Assembly (NCBI GenBank): GCA_023398955.1
Contig: JAEWRL010000144.1
Coordinates: 186,001 to 250,000 of the forward strand
Source: Pseudomonadota bacterium
GTDB taxonomy: Bacteria > Myxococcota_A > Polyangia > Polyangiales > Polyangiaceae
Length of the DNA: 64,000 nucleotides
Direction: 5' to 3'
The translations under genes and the position numbers were made by a program. The notes beneath the pieces were generated by a model. The model made no database searches, was not told the DNA's origin, and saw nothing but the letters and a program-made list of their open reading frames with translations. Positions 14,404-22,599 of the stretch are shown in pieces (the stretch's first letter is position 1; each line of letters begins with the position of its first letter).

Positions 14404-14793
14404 GGCGCCACCTCGTTTTCTTCGTCGTCGCACTCGTCTGCTTCGACCAGCGCATCCAGCGATGCAGCGCACTCGATCGCCTTCTCTTCGAGTGCTTCGA
14501 GGGCCAGCGCGTGCGCCTCTACCTTCTCGATGATGGCAGCCACGGTGCTGGACCCGAGCGCCTCTTGCAGCTCTGCCAGCGCTTCCTCGATGTCGGAGAG
14601 GTGAAGCAAGAGGCCACAGTGGCCCCTTGATCCTTGCTTGCAGCTCTGCCAGCGCTTCCTCGATGTCGGAGAGGGACTCGCGGGCGGCTTCTGCGGCATC
14701 CTGTATTGCTACCGCTTCTTCGAGCGTGCTGGCGAGGGTCACTTCGACCCCTTCGGTTTCGTTGCTGGATGTGTCGGTTTCGACGTAGTCCAT
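14400..14793 (-). pseudogene. acidic coiled-coil protein gene, frameshifted by a 73-bp insertion
   Basis: From the ATG at 14793 the frame encodes an acidic helical protein up to LSDIEEALAELQ, where it shifts. The same 12 residues are encoded again 73 bp later in another frame, followed by EALGSSTVAAIIEKVEAHA and an acidic end with stop at 14400. Removing exactly 73 bp restores a continuous 106-residue coiled-coil protein that ends in the GTGA overlap with the next gene. This shows the intact ancestor was part of the coupled operon. Confidence 0.7.
14564..14674. repeat. 38-bp direct repeat flanking a near-palindromic 35-bp insert
   Basis: Bases 14564-14601 and 14637-14674 are identical over 38 bp. 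The 35 bases between them contain a near-perfect palindrome at about 14606-14628, with arms CAAG.GGCCAC and GTGGCC.CTTG. Unit length is 73 bp, which is not a multiple of three and breaks the reading frame of the gene it lies in. Confidence 0.8.
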
Positions 14794-14870
14794 TTGTCGG
14801 CCTTTCTGCGGAGATGGAGCTCCGCCCGCTGCCCTCGACACGAGGTCACGAGCAGTTCGGCGGAGCGTCA

Positions 14871-15122
14871 TCAGCGCAGGTAAGCGAGCTCTTCTTGCGC
14901 AGCCGGGTCGAGGCCGACTGCGATCCGGAAGTCGAGCTCGGGAGGCGCGCCGTACTGGAGCCGGTCCAACGTGACGCACTTCGAGCGAGGCTCGGAGGCA
15001 TGCCGGCAGTAGCAGCGCAGCCCCTTGGCCTCTTCATCCCAGGTGCACGCCGTGACGATCCATGTTGTCGTAACCGGAGGCCTCGAGAGACGAGGAGCCG
15101 GGAGGATGACGGCTGTCGTCAT
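14871..15122 (-). CDS. small hypothetical protein with Cys pair
   Basis: An 83-residue protein with a beta-like centre containing TACTWDEEAKGLRCYCRHA, whose cysteines could bind a metal or form a disulfide. The ATG at 15122 overlaps the stop of the gene upstream (ATGA). Function unknown; it belongs to the early leftward operon. Confidence 0.55.
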   Translation of the reverse strand: MTTAVILPAPRLSRPPVTTTWIVTACTWDEEAKGLRCYCRHASEPRSKCVTLDRLQYGAPPELDFRIAVGLDPAAQEELAYLR

Positions 15123-15340
15123 GGCTCGACCCTCCCGACGCTGGCGAGCTCGGCCTTGACGGCCGTGGCGACGTCCGTCTTCCACTTGCCCAGGTGCATC
15201 CCACCCGTGACGAACCCCCACGCATCCTCGATGGGGAGTTCGGGATCGGCAGCCAGTAGGGCGGCCATGCGCTGGACCACTACCCCTCGGGCCACCCGCC
15301 GGTTTCCGGCGTTGCGGTCGCTCGGTTGGTAGGCGCTCAC
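15119..15340 (-). CDS. small hypothetical protein
   Basis: A 73-residue helical protein from a GTG at 15340 that overlaps the upstream stop. It contains RMAALLAADPELPIEDAWGF and a C-terminal helix KTDVATAVKAELASVG. No family recognised. Coupled to its neighbours on both sides. Confidence 0.5.
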   Translation of the reverse strand: MSAYQPSDRNAGNRRVARGVVVQRMAALLAADPELPIEDAWGFVTGGMHLGKWKTDVATAVKAELASVGRVEP

Positions 15341-15657
15341 TGGGCACCCCCCGTCAGCTCGGAAGCCATCGACGTTGCGAGGCTCTTTAGGTACGCTCTC
15401 AGGGCAGCGTCAGCCGCTCTGCTCCGTGCGATCGAATCGATCGGAGGGTTTCGATCGCGACCAGGAATCGGGTACTTAGCTACGTTGGCCGGATGCGAAC
15501 TGGAAGCGTGACCGACTTGGAAACCCTCGGAATTGTTGAGAACAACGCCATCCGGGACAGATTCGAAACCTGTCCCGCCCACTACCTTATCAACATTGGA
15601 CAGGCCAGCTGAAGCGTCGCGGTCGATAGGCTGTAACGAAGGCGGCAACCTCGGCAA
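15337..15657 (-). CDS. first gene of the leftward early operon, unknown
   Basis: The frame encodes up to 106 residues from a TTG at 15657; a GTG at 15582 is an alternative. Its C-terminal third (SIARSRAADAALRAYLKSLATSMASEL) is helical and plausible, while the N-terminal part includes DNA with a GGGACAG-N9-CTGTCCC dyad and unusual codons, so it may be non-coding. The stop overlaps the next GTG. This is the last element gene before chromosomal-type sequence. Confidence 0.4.
   Translation of the reverse strand: MPRLPPSLQPIDRDASAGLSNVDKVVGGTGFESVPDGVVLNNSEGFQVGHASSSHPANVAKYPIPGRDRNPPIDSIARSRAADAALRAYLKSLATSMASELTGGAQ
15554..15576. repeat. dyad GGGACAG-N9-CTGTCCC near the right end of the element
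   Basis: Seven-base arms at 15554-15560 and 15570-15576 surround a core containing TTCGAA. Its position at the element's right end makes it a candidate attachment-site core or operator. The partner site would lie left of base 1 and cannot be checked. Confidence 0.35.
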
Positions 15658-15782
15658 CGGTTGAGCCGAGCCACGAGTGCCCGTCGACTCCCACCGCCGA
15701 GTCTGCGTCGTACACGCCAGACGCCGAGCGGCAAGCCTTGACCGACGGGGACCGTGCTGGACATCATTTCATCTGGAACAGC

Positions 15783-16496
15783 ATGGGCGTGCAGGGAAGT
15801 AGGTGGTGGAGCTCGGGCAGCGTGCGGGCCCCTTGCTGCTCGTTGTGGACTTGGCTTGCGGCGATGGTGGCCCTCGTTCTTACCGCCGAGCAGGCTGTGC
15901 TTCGGAGGTCGTGGATCGATGCACCCCTCTCGGGCCTCGTTGACGGGCTACGTTGTGCGTTCTGCGACGACTTCATGCGTGCCGCGACGCGGGTTGGACA
16001 GGGTGAGACCCTGGCTGCCGTTGCCCTGGTGGCCGCGGCTTGGAGTGCTCGGCGGGGGCAGAAGTGGGTCGTAGGCTACCTCCTGACGGTCGGGCTCGGC
16101 GCTGGCATGCTGAGCCTCGGCTTGAAGCTATCTTTTCTGCGGGAACGGCCCGAGATTGCGCTCCGGCTCGTCGCCGCGGGCGGGTATTCGTTCCCGAGTG
16201 GGCACAGCTTGGGCGCCATGGCCGTGTACGGCGGCGTCGCGTCCTGCATGGGGTGCTCGTTCCCTCACATGAGAGGGGTGGGGTGGTGCCTATCGTGGGT
16301 GCTCATCGTCCTTGTGGGTATCTCGCGCGTGTACCTGGGCGTGCACTACCCATCCGACGTCGTTGCCGGTTGGGCTCTCGGCGGGCTCTGGTTGGCTGGC
16401 GTGGCGTTCGCCCTCGATGCCTCACGTTCCCGACGAGTGGATAGAGAGTCGGAGCGCAGTTCAAGCACGATCCGGGCCCGGTCGAGTGCTGATTGA
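15783..16496 (+). CDS. PAP2-family membrane phosphatase
   Basis: A membrane phosphatase of the PAP2 / undecaprenyl-pyrophosphatase type, removing phosphate from lipid phosphates. The three signature blocks are present: KLSFLRERP (K-x6-R-P-like), YSFPSGHS (PSGH) and SRVYLGVHYPSD (S-R-x5-H-x3-D). Several hydrophobic segments surround them. From the ATG at 15783 it has 237 residues; a TTG at 15738 would add 15. Neither start has a clear ribosome site. It is the first clear chromosomal gene right of the element. Confidence 0.88.
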   Translation: MGVQGSRWWSSGSVRAPCCSLWTWLAAMVALVLTAEQAVLRRSWIDAPLSGLVDGLRCAFCDDFMRAATRVGQGETLAAVALVAAAWSARRGQKWVVGYLLTVGLGAGMLSLGLKLSFLRERPEIALRLVAAGGYSFPSGHSLGAMAVYGGVASCMGCSFPHMRGVGWCLSWVLIVLVGISRVYLGVHYPSDVVAGWALGGLWLAGVAFALDASRSRRVDRESERSSSTIRARSSAD

Positions 16497-16577
16497 TTCA
16501 CGCAGCTGCCATTTGCGGTGCCGCTGGATGGGCTAGACTGAAAGAGTGGTCCTCCTACCACTGCGGCGGAGACAGCA

Positions 16578-17684
16578 ATGATCGTCGGTGTCCCCAAAGA
16601 GATCAAGGCGCACGAGTACAGGGTTGGAATGCTACCCGTAGGGGTCGAGGAGCTCCGGCGCTCCGGGCATCGGGTCCTGATTGAGCAGGGCGCTGGTGCG
16701 GGGAGCGGCCTCACCGACGAGGAATATCGTCGGCATGGGGCGAGCATCGTCGACTCCAGGGAGGAGATTTGGGCTCAGGCGGAGCTTGTCGTCAAGGTCA
16801 AGGAACCCCAACCCGAAGAGCTTCCTCTGGTGAGGGCGGAACAGCTGCTCTTTACCTATTTTCACTTCGCTGCCGACGAACGTCTCACGAGAGCGATGAT
16901 CGATTCCGGCGCTTCAGCGGTCGCCTACGAGACGCTTCGCGATACCGAGGGGCGCCGCCCGTTGCTTACTCCGATGAGCGAAGTGGCGGGCCGCATGAGC
17001 ATCCAGCAAGGGGCCAAGTACCTGGAGCGGCCCCAGGAGGGGCGGGGTATTCTGTTGGGTGGTGTCCCTGGTGTTTTGCCCGCGCACGTTGCCATCCTTG
17101 GTGGAGGAGTGGTGGGGCAGAACGCCGCTGGCATAGCCGCGGGCATGGGCGCGAGCGTCGTCATCTTGGATGTCGACGTCGATCGCCTGCGTTTCCTGGA
17201 TGCCGTCACACCGCCGAACGTCACCACCCTATTCAGTGATCGCCATACGATTCGCGACCAGCTGGCACAGGCAGACTTGGTCATCGGCGCTGTTCTCGTC
17301 GAGGGAGCGCGCGCTCCCACACTGGTAGAGCGTAGGGATCTGCGGAACATGAAGCCGGGCGCCGTGATCGTCGACGTCGCGATCGATCAGGGGGGGTGCA
17401 TCGAGACGAGTCGCCCCACCACCCACGGTCAACCGACCTTCATCGTCGACGGGGTCGTGCACTACTGTGTGACGAACATGCCGGGCGCAGTAGGGCGCAC
17501 CAGCACGTATGCCTTGAGCAACGTGACGCTTCCGTTCGTCCTGCGTCTGGCCAACAACCGTTTGGCCGCTGGTGGCGCTCTGGATCCAGTTCTAGCCTCA
17601 GCGATCAACGTTCACCGCAGTAGGGTGACGAACCGTGCCGTTGCCGATACCTTCGGGCTGCCCTATTCGCCCTACGCGGACTGA
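16578..17684 (+). CDS. ald: alanine dehydrogenase
   Basis: NAD-dependent oxidative deamination of L-alanine to pyruvate and ammonia, or the reverse, in the cytoplasm. The 368-residue length and start MIVGVPKEIKAHEYRVG are typical. Pyruvate-binding Arg15, Lys75 (in VKVKEP) and His96 (TYFHFA) are at the expected places. The Rossmann fold has ILGGGVVGQNAA near residue 175, and IDQGGC carries the conserved Asp. A GGCGGAG sequence precedes the ATG. It is transcribed alone, 80 bp after the phosphatase, and converges on the next gene. Confidence 0.96.
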   Translation: MIVGVPKEIKAHEYRVGMLPVGVEELRRSGHRVLIEQGAGAGSGLTDEEYRRHGASIVDSREEIWAQAELVVKVKEPQPEELPLVRAEQLLFTYFHFAADERLTRAMIDSGASAVAYETLRDTEGRRPLLTPMSEVAGRMSIQQGAKYLERPQEGRGILLGGVPGVLPAHVAILGGGVVGQNAAGIAAGMGASVVILDVDVDRLRFLDAVTPPNVTTLFSDRHTIRDQLAQADLVIGAVLVEGARAPTLVERRDLRNMKPGAVIVDVAIDQGGCIETSRPTTHGQPTFIVDGVVHYCVTNMPGAVGRTSTYALSNVTLPFVLRLANNRLAAGGALDPVLASAINVHRSRVTNRAVADTFGLPYSPYAD

Positions 17685-17721
17685 ACGGCTTCCCCGGCAG
17701 AGGTTTCGTATCAGTGGTGGC

Positions 17722-18738
17722 TCACCGTTGACGCTCGGTGTAGGTGAACTCCTGCACTTGCCGCTCGGTTTGTCGGATTGTCTGCTGTTCGCCGCCCTGA
17801 GCAACCTGGACCGTGAACTCGCGTTCGAGCTCGTGGCGGTGGGGCAAGAGCGTTCCTGGTTCCGTGAGGAGTTTGACCCGGATCTCCAGGGACTTGAAAT
17901 CGAGGCTAGCGCCAGGTGCTCCCATCTGTTGCCGCAGCGCTTGGGCAAGCACGCGGGTCGATGCCTCATCGGGAGTGCCCGTCGTCTCAATGCTCAGGCA
18001 GGTTGGCGCGCCCTTGCGGGTACTGCAGGGAACCATTCCCTTGGTGCGTACCTTCGTGGCGATCTTCAGGGGCGGTGCTTCGGGAACCGGAGACAGGTCG
18101 CTCATGATCATGGGGACTGTCCCTTTGAGGGGCAGGTCCGAGCCAGCCCACGAGGTGACGAGACTGTCCCAGCCGTTGTGGGCGCGAGCTTGGATGACAG
18201 CTGCGAGGAGCAGGGAGAGCTGGTCCTGGGGAGGCGCGCCCGGTGTGCCCTTCACCGTGGCCGCCATCTTCTTGATCAACTCTGCCTGTCCGTCTACCTG
18301 CAGGAGCTCACCTTTCTCCGAGACGATCAGCGCGGGGTTGATGAGATCGAGGGGTTGCGGTTTCGGTTGATTGGCACTCGATACAGGCACGGGATTCTCA
18401 TAGCTGATGCGGAGCCGCCCCTTGCCAGTCTCTGCCACATGGACGTCATAACGGACCGTCGCTTTGACGGGAGCGACGCCGGTGCGCTCCCGGACTTGCG
18501 TGAGCTCCAGCTTTCCGAGCTCGCCTGTGGGCCAGTCGAATGCGAGCTCCACGGAGGGGCCCTGCGAGCCTGGGGCTGCGGACGCAGCAGGTTTAGTAAC
18601 GCTCTCAGAGTGGGGGCGCCTCGTGGACAACCCCTCGGCCCCCGGTGGTGCATGGTTCAACCGCCAAACCGTCGCCGCCGTGACGCTCGCTGCAGCGAGG
18701 AAACCCAACCCCAACATCGCGGCGCTCTCTGCTCGCAT
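17722..18738 (-). CDS. membrane-anchored or secreted protein of unknown function
   Basis: A 338-residue protein with an N-terminal hydrophobic stretch (MLGLGFLAAASVTAATVW) that could be a signal peptide or anchor, a Ser/Ala/Pro linker and then a mixed alpha/beta region. Two cysteines (CSTRKGAPTC) may form a disulfide outside the cytoplasm. No family is recognised. It lies 154 bp downstream of the 326-residue gene on the same strand and may share its transcript. Confidence 0.75.
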   Translation of the reverse strand: MRAESAAMLGLGFLAAASVTAATVWRLNHAPPGAEGLSTRRPHSESVTKPAASAAPGSQGPSVELAFDWPTGELGKLELTQVRERTGVAPVKATVRYDVHVAETGKGRLRISYENPVPVSSANQPKPQPLDLINPALIVSEKGELLQVDGQAELIKKMAATVKGTPGAPPQDQLSLLLAAVIQARAHNGWDSLVTSWAGSDLPLKGTVPMIMSDLSPVPEAPPLKIATKVRTKGMVPCSTRKGAPTCLSIETTGTPDEASTRVLAQALRQQMGAPGASLDFKSLEIRVKLLTEPGTLLPHRHELEREFTVQVAQGGEQQTIRQTERQVQEFTYTERQR

Positions 18739-18892
18739 CGCCCGCGGTTTAGCCGAGAATCAGGCGGGCGCAACGCCAACGCGGCAGATCGAGTCACGTT
18801 CACCTGTCTGGTGAGTGGGCCGGTTCGTCGCGTGGCCGGCTCGGTGCACGACGCTCGAGGTACGTCTCGCTGCGCTGCAAAAGCGCAGACCC

Positions 18893-19873
18893 TCAAGGGG
18901 ACGCGATGGGTGCGGGTACTGCCACTGCCGCGTCCATGTCGGCTTCGAGGTAGGTCGCCCAGGTGGTCCCGCACCGAGCGTCGTGCGTCCTTTCCAGACC
19001 CGCGCACTGCGCGGCGACGAAGGGCGGACCCAGTGCCAAGTACAGGTCTTTGCTCACGAAGGGCAGGTCTTCGCGCTGCAGTGCTTCCAGGCGCTTGATT
19101 CGCTTCTCGGCGGTCTGGCGTTCCCGTTCACCGACGTAAGCCTCCAGGTATGCCAAAGCGTAGCGGCGGACCTCCTCATCGTCACTGATGGCGAGGACCC
19201 GCTCGAGGAACCGAGCAATAGCAGCTTTCTCACCTGCCCGTGACAGCTGCCCAGCCGCCGTCATGCAGTGGAATGGGAGGAACTCGTCATCTCCGATCAT
19301 GCCGCATGCGCTGGCCAGCGCGCGAGCACCCTCCAGGCGCCAGCGCCGCTGTTCGTCGACATCGCCGACATGGGGCCATGCCAAGTAGGCCAGGAACTGA
19401 CCGGCAGTGATCCAGAGCCGATAGTCGCTGGGGCGCTCCTTCATGCCCCGGCGCAGGATGCGCCTCGCCTCGAAGTACGCCTCACGGGGCACCTGGGTGG
19501 ACTGCATGGTTAGCAGGGTATCCGCGTACCGATATGGATCCCCAAATTTGGGCGCCAGCGCGTTGATGGTTTCAAGGTAGCGCCCGACCTGCTCAAAATG
19601 CCGCTTCTCCTTGAAATGGAAGCCCGCGGAAACGAGTACGTGAGCGAACAGGATGTCTGCCAGTGCCGCACGATAGCCAAGGCTCGCTATGACTGTCTGC
19701 TCGGGCGAGGGGAGCGGATAGACGTCGCTGGTGACGCGCACATGCTCGTAGGCCTTTGCCAGGCGGGGTTGCGCGTGTCCAACGACGAGGCCACACGCGA
19801 CCAGTACCCCGAGGCAGAACAGAGCCATGGTGCGGCTCGCGGGGACACGTGCGGTGCTCACGTCGAGGCTCAC
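18893..19873 (-). CDS. membrane-anchored helical-repeat protein (TPR-like)
   Basis: A 326-residue protein with one N-terminal membrane segment (MALFCLGVLVACGLVVG) and a mostly helical remainder resembling degenerate tetratricopeptide repeats, for example FEQVGRYLETINALAPKFGDPYRYADTLL, given here as residues about 93-121. Conserved-looking features such as MKERPSDYRLW suggest a protein-interaction scaffold. It starts 28 bp after the prepilin gene stop and so is probably co-transcribed with it, suggesting a role in pilus or pseudopilus function. No enzyme motif. Confidence 0.75.
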   Translation of the reverse strand: MSLDVSTARVPASRTMALFCLGVLVACGLVVGHAQPRLAKAYEHVRVTSDVYPLPSPEQTVIASLGYRAALADILFAHVLVSAGFHFKEKRHFEQVGRYLETINALAPKFGDPYRYADTLLTMQSTQVPREAYFEARRILRRGMKERPSDYRLWITAGQFLAYLAWPHVGDVDEQRRWRLEGARALASACGMIGDDEFLPFHCMTAAGQLSRAGEKAAIARFLERVLAISDDEEVRRYALAYLEAYVGERERQTAEKRIKRLEALQREDLPFVSKDLYLALGPPFVAAQCAGLERTHDARCGTTWATYLEADMDAAVAVPAPIASP

Positions 19874-19900
19874 AGGACACTCCTCCGGACGCAGTCCAGC

Positions 19901-20497
19901 CTACTCGTCTTCGCGTTCGGAGAAGATCTGAGACGTGAAGCTCATGCTCACGAAAGTCGAATACTCCCCATCCTCGTCCAAATCACCAATCGCGCGTACG
20001 ACGTACCAGGGCTCTGTCGGCTTTGTGAGATCGTCAAGGCTGACGGTCTCCAGTAGGAGGTTGGTCGCGGTCACGGCGTTCCACGCTGCATCCGCGCTTG
20101 CGCCGGTCCCCGCCACACAGCTGTAGCCGTACTGGACAGCTTGTCCCGACGTCACATTCAAGAGCCGCCAGTTGGCTGCCACGCCGTCCCCGGTCTGTTG
20201 CCAGGAGTATTTTTTCTTCCCCACCTTGCCGACTTCGCCCTGGGGGTAAATGCTGTCGAACGAGCTCACGGAAGCGTCCAAATACTGGAAGGTCTCGTCT
20301 CGCCACGCCTCCTGCGCGGCCTTGATTGCCCCAATCATGTGAACCGCCTCCGTCGATTTCGTAGACTGGATGTAGCGGCGCACGCCATAGGTGGCGATGA
20401 CGGCAAGCACCCCAACGATGAACACCACCGCCATGAGCTCGACGAGCGTGTAGCCGTGCTGCCGAGCGCCCTGTCTAGCGAAGCTGTGCGACATCAT
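19901..20497 (-). CDS. type IV prepilin-like protein (pilin 1)
   Basis: A 198-residue pilin-like protein. The leader ends in RQHG, followed by YTLVELMAVVFIVGVLAVIATYGVRRY, so prepilin peptidase would cut between Gly and Tyr, leaving Glu at position 5 of the mature protein. The C-terminal domain has the AAQE...QYLD block, WRLLN, YGYSCVAG and EPWYVV, all shared with pilin 3 at 33588. The ATG pair at 20497/20494 follows GTGAGGG. It is first in a leftward group with the two membrane-anchored proteins. Confidence 0.9.
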   Translation of the reverse strand: MMSHSFARQGARQHGYTLVELMAVVFIVGVLAVIATYGVRRYIQSTKSTEAVHMIGAIKAAQEAWRDETFQYLDASVSSFDSIYPQGEVGKVGKKKYSWQQTGDGVAANWRLLNVTSGQAVQYGYSCVAGTGASADAAWNAVTATNLLLETVSLDDLTKPTEPWYVVRAIGDLDEDGEYSTFVSMSFTSQIFSEREDE

Positions 20498-20940
20498 CGC
20501 CCTCACTCTAGCAGAAAATTCGCGGCCACACGGACGTCCGGAGCTGCTCCAGCCTCGTGATTCGGTTCGGACGGAGTGCCGCTCCGGGGCGCCCGGGCCA
20601 GAAGGTGTGATGCTGCACGACATCGCTGTTCCGACGTGGTTCTTGGGGTTTCGAGCAAGCCCGCGACGCGGCGGCGAGTGCGTTGGGATCTCTGGCCGGA
20701 CCGCGAGAGCCTCCGGCTTTGCACAACTGGCAAGGAGGAGGAGCGTCTGGTCCGCGCTCGAACCCAGGATCGATTCGGGCACTGTCGGACGTTGGCGACA
20801 AGGCGAGCATCACCACGTTCATGTGGGTGCCGCGTTGGGTTGTCTGAGAGCGAGATCGGGGCGTCCCTCCCGAGCAACACTGACTCAAAGTGCTGTCCGC
20901 ATTGAGGCTGCTGGAGACGTTTGTTAACGTGCGCATCACG
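20498..20940. other. 443-bp divergent intergenic region
   Basis: Lies between the leftward pilin 1 gene and the rightward glycosyltransferase gene, and should hold promoters for both. No clear sigma-54 box (TGGC-N7-TTGC) was found for pilin 1, and no other gene is convincing. Confidence 0.5.
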
Positions 20941-22587
20941 ATGACGACGCTCGGGACGAAGGCACGTCTCAGGCCGTACCGGGACGAGATCGCACTGGTT
21001 GCGCTGGTTGTTTCCGTCGCGATTCTGGCTCATTTTCCGGCGCTATTCGGGCGCTACGTCCTGGATGACCATGCCCTGTTGGTGGACAACCCGCACCTAC
21101 GGTCCATCCGGGGGCTGAGCACTGTCCTCACATCGGAGCTGTTCGCGGCGAGCGGGGAGGTGCGCAACGTTCCGTACTATCGGCCCTTGAGCGGGGCGCT
21201 CTATTGGATCAGCTACCAGCTACTTGGAGTCGATCCATTGCTTCAACATGCATTGAACGTCCTCCTGCACGGGGCAGTCGCAGGGTTGCTGTGCTGGGTG
21301 CTGCTCCGTGCAACGAAGGGCCGTCGCCCCGTCGCGACCGCCCTCATCGTGTGCATTGTGTTTGCTGCCCATCCAGCAACTCCGGAGATCGTTGCCTACG
21401 TCGGGGGACGGCAAGACATGCTTGGATGGCTGCTCTTGCTTCTGGCGTGGTGGCTCTGCTTGCGCCAGCGGCTCGGGCCAGTGCTTTTGGCCACCGTGGG
21501 CGCAATGACCTGCGTCTTGGCCTCCTTGACTCGTGAGTTCTTCTTCGCGACACCCCTACTCCTGGCACCCGTGGTCCTGCTCCGACATGAGCGGCGCACG
21601 GTTGCGGTGTTGTCGATCGCCAGCGGTGGCGCCGTCGGGCTCGTCGCGGTGCTGGCGTTGCGCCACGGTCTTCGAATCCAATCTTTTCGGCTCGAGTCGT
21701 TCGATGCTGGTGAGATCATGCAGGCAGCGGCCGGAATCCTGTTGCGACTCCTGCACCTCGTGGTTCTCCCCAGCGATGTGTCCGTCGATGTAACGCCCTA
21801 CTCGCCGAGTGTCACGGCCTCGGTACTCATCTGCACGGCCTTGTCTCTCGCGACGGGCACCACGTTGATGAAGGCCTGGCATGCGCCACCCGTGGCCGCC
21901 CTGATAGCCTTCGGCTGGACATGTTTGTGGGCTACGGTCGTGCTCCACATCCCAGTGCTGTTAAAGTACGAGACACTGTCTGATCGGTACGGGTACGGCG
22001 TGCTTCTGGGGGCAGCGTGCGGGCTCGTAGCCGTTGCTCAGCGTCTGTCCTCGCCTTCCGGGGTTCGACACGGCGTAGCCGTGGCCGTTGCCTGTGGGCT
22101 CGTTCTCGCCATGATTCCCCTCACCTGGGCGCGTGACCTGGAATGGCGAGACGAATCGAGCCTCCAGCAGGCCATGTTCCAACGCCGCCCTTACGACCCA
22201 GAATCGCGCCTCGCGGAGGGAATGCGCCTCTTCGTTCGCGAGGACTGGAGCGGCGCCTATCCGCACTGCAAGGCCTACGCTGAGGCAAAACCGGAGTCCG
22301 ATCGGGCAGGATTGTGCCTCGGGACCATCCTGTTACAGCAAGGCAAGCCGCGCTCGGCCGCGGCGCATCTCGAGCCCTACACCTTTGCGCGCCCCGGTTC
22401 CGTGCGCGCTCGCGTGACCCTATTGGAGGCGCTCTTCGCTGCGAATGATCTCGATGCGGTTGAAAGGGTTCTCCGCTACTTTGGCCCCCACGTCGAGAGC
22501 TTGCCCGATATGAAAGCAGCAACACAGGAGCGACAACGAAGGAAGCTTCGTGCTACGCAGAGCGACCGTGGTCGCTCCAACAACTGA
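20941..22587 (+). CDS. GT-C / TMTC-like membrane glycosyltransferase with C-terminal helical repeats
   Basis: A 548-residue multi-pass membrane protein. Its first periplasmic loop has VLDDHALLVDNPHL, the acidic DD motif of GT-C lipid-sugar-dependent transferases such as PMT and TMTC. YYRPLSGALYW and a His-containing HALNVLLHG follow, as in that group. About ten hydrophobic helices precede a C-terminal TPR-like region (from about residue 420). It may add sugar to exported proteins; pilins encoded on both sides are plausible acceptors. Start chosen at ATG 20941; an in-frame ATG at 20890 is possible. Confidence 0.8.
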   Translation: MTTLGTKARLRPYRDEIALVALVVSVAILAHFPALFGRYVLDDHALLVDNPHLRSIRGLSTVLTSELFAASGEVRNVPYYRPLSGALYWISYQLLGVDPLLQHALNVLLHGAVAGLLCWVLLRATKGRRPVATALIVCIVFAAHPATPEIVAYVGGRQDMLGWLLLLLAWWLCLRQRLGPVLLATVGAMTCVLASLTREFFFATPLLLAPVVLLRHERRTVAVLSIASGGAVGLVAVLALRHGLRIQSFRLESFDAGEIMQAAAGILLRLLHLVVLPSDVSVDVTPYSPSVTASVLICTALSLATGTTLMKAWHAPPVAALIAFGWTCLWATVVLHIPVLLKYETLSDRYGYGVLLGAACGLVAVAQRLSSPSGVRHGVAVAVACGLVLAMIPLTWARDLEWRDESSLQQAMFQRRPYDPESRLAEGMRLFVREDWSGAYPHCKAYAEAKPESDRAGLCLGTILLQQGKPRSAAAHLEPYTFARPGSVRARVTLLEALFAANDLDAVERVLRYFGPHVESLPDMKAATQERQRRKLRATQSDRGRSNN

Positions 22588-22599
22588 GCGGCCTACCGA

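Larger units (their letters stand above)
1..15657. mobile_element. integrated phage-type element (prophage or satellite), left end outside the window
   Basis: About 25 short, tightly packed, mostly leftward genes run from a tyrosine integrase at the left edge to an unknown ORF near 15.66 kb. Recognisable phage functions are the integrase, terminase large subunit, Mu I-like protease, a replication initiator and helicase loader pair, and a MazG-like protein. Neighbouring genes overlap by ATGA or GTGA, the usual sign of phage operons. To the right, gene density falls and ordinary chromosomal genes (PAP2 phosphatase, alanine dehydrogenase) start. Portal, capsid, tail and lysis genes were not recognised. 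The right boundary is inferred from this change in gene style; no attachment repeat can be confirmed because the left end is missing. Confidence 0.85.
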
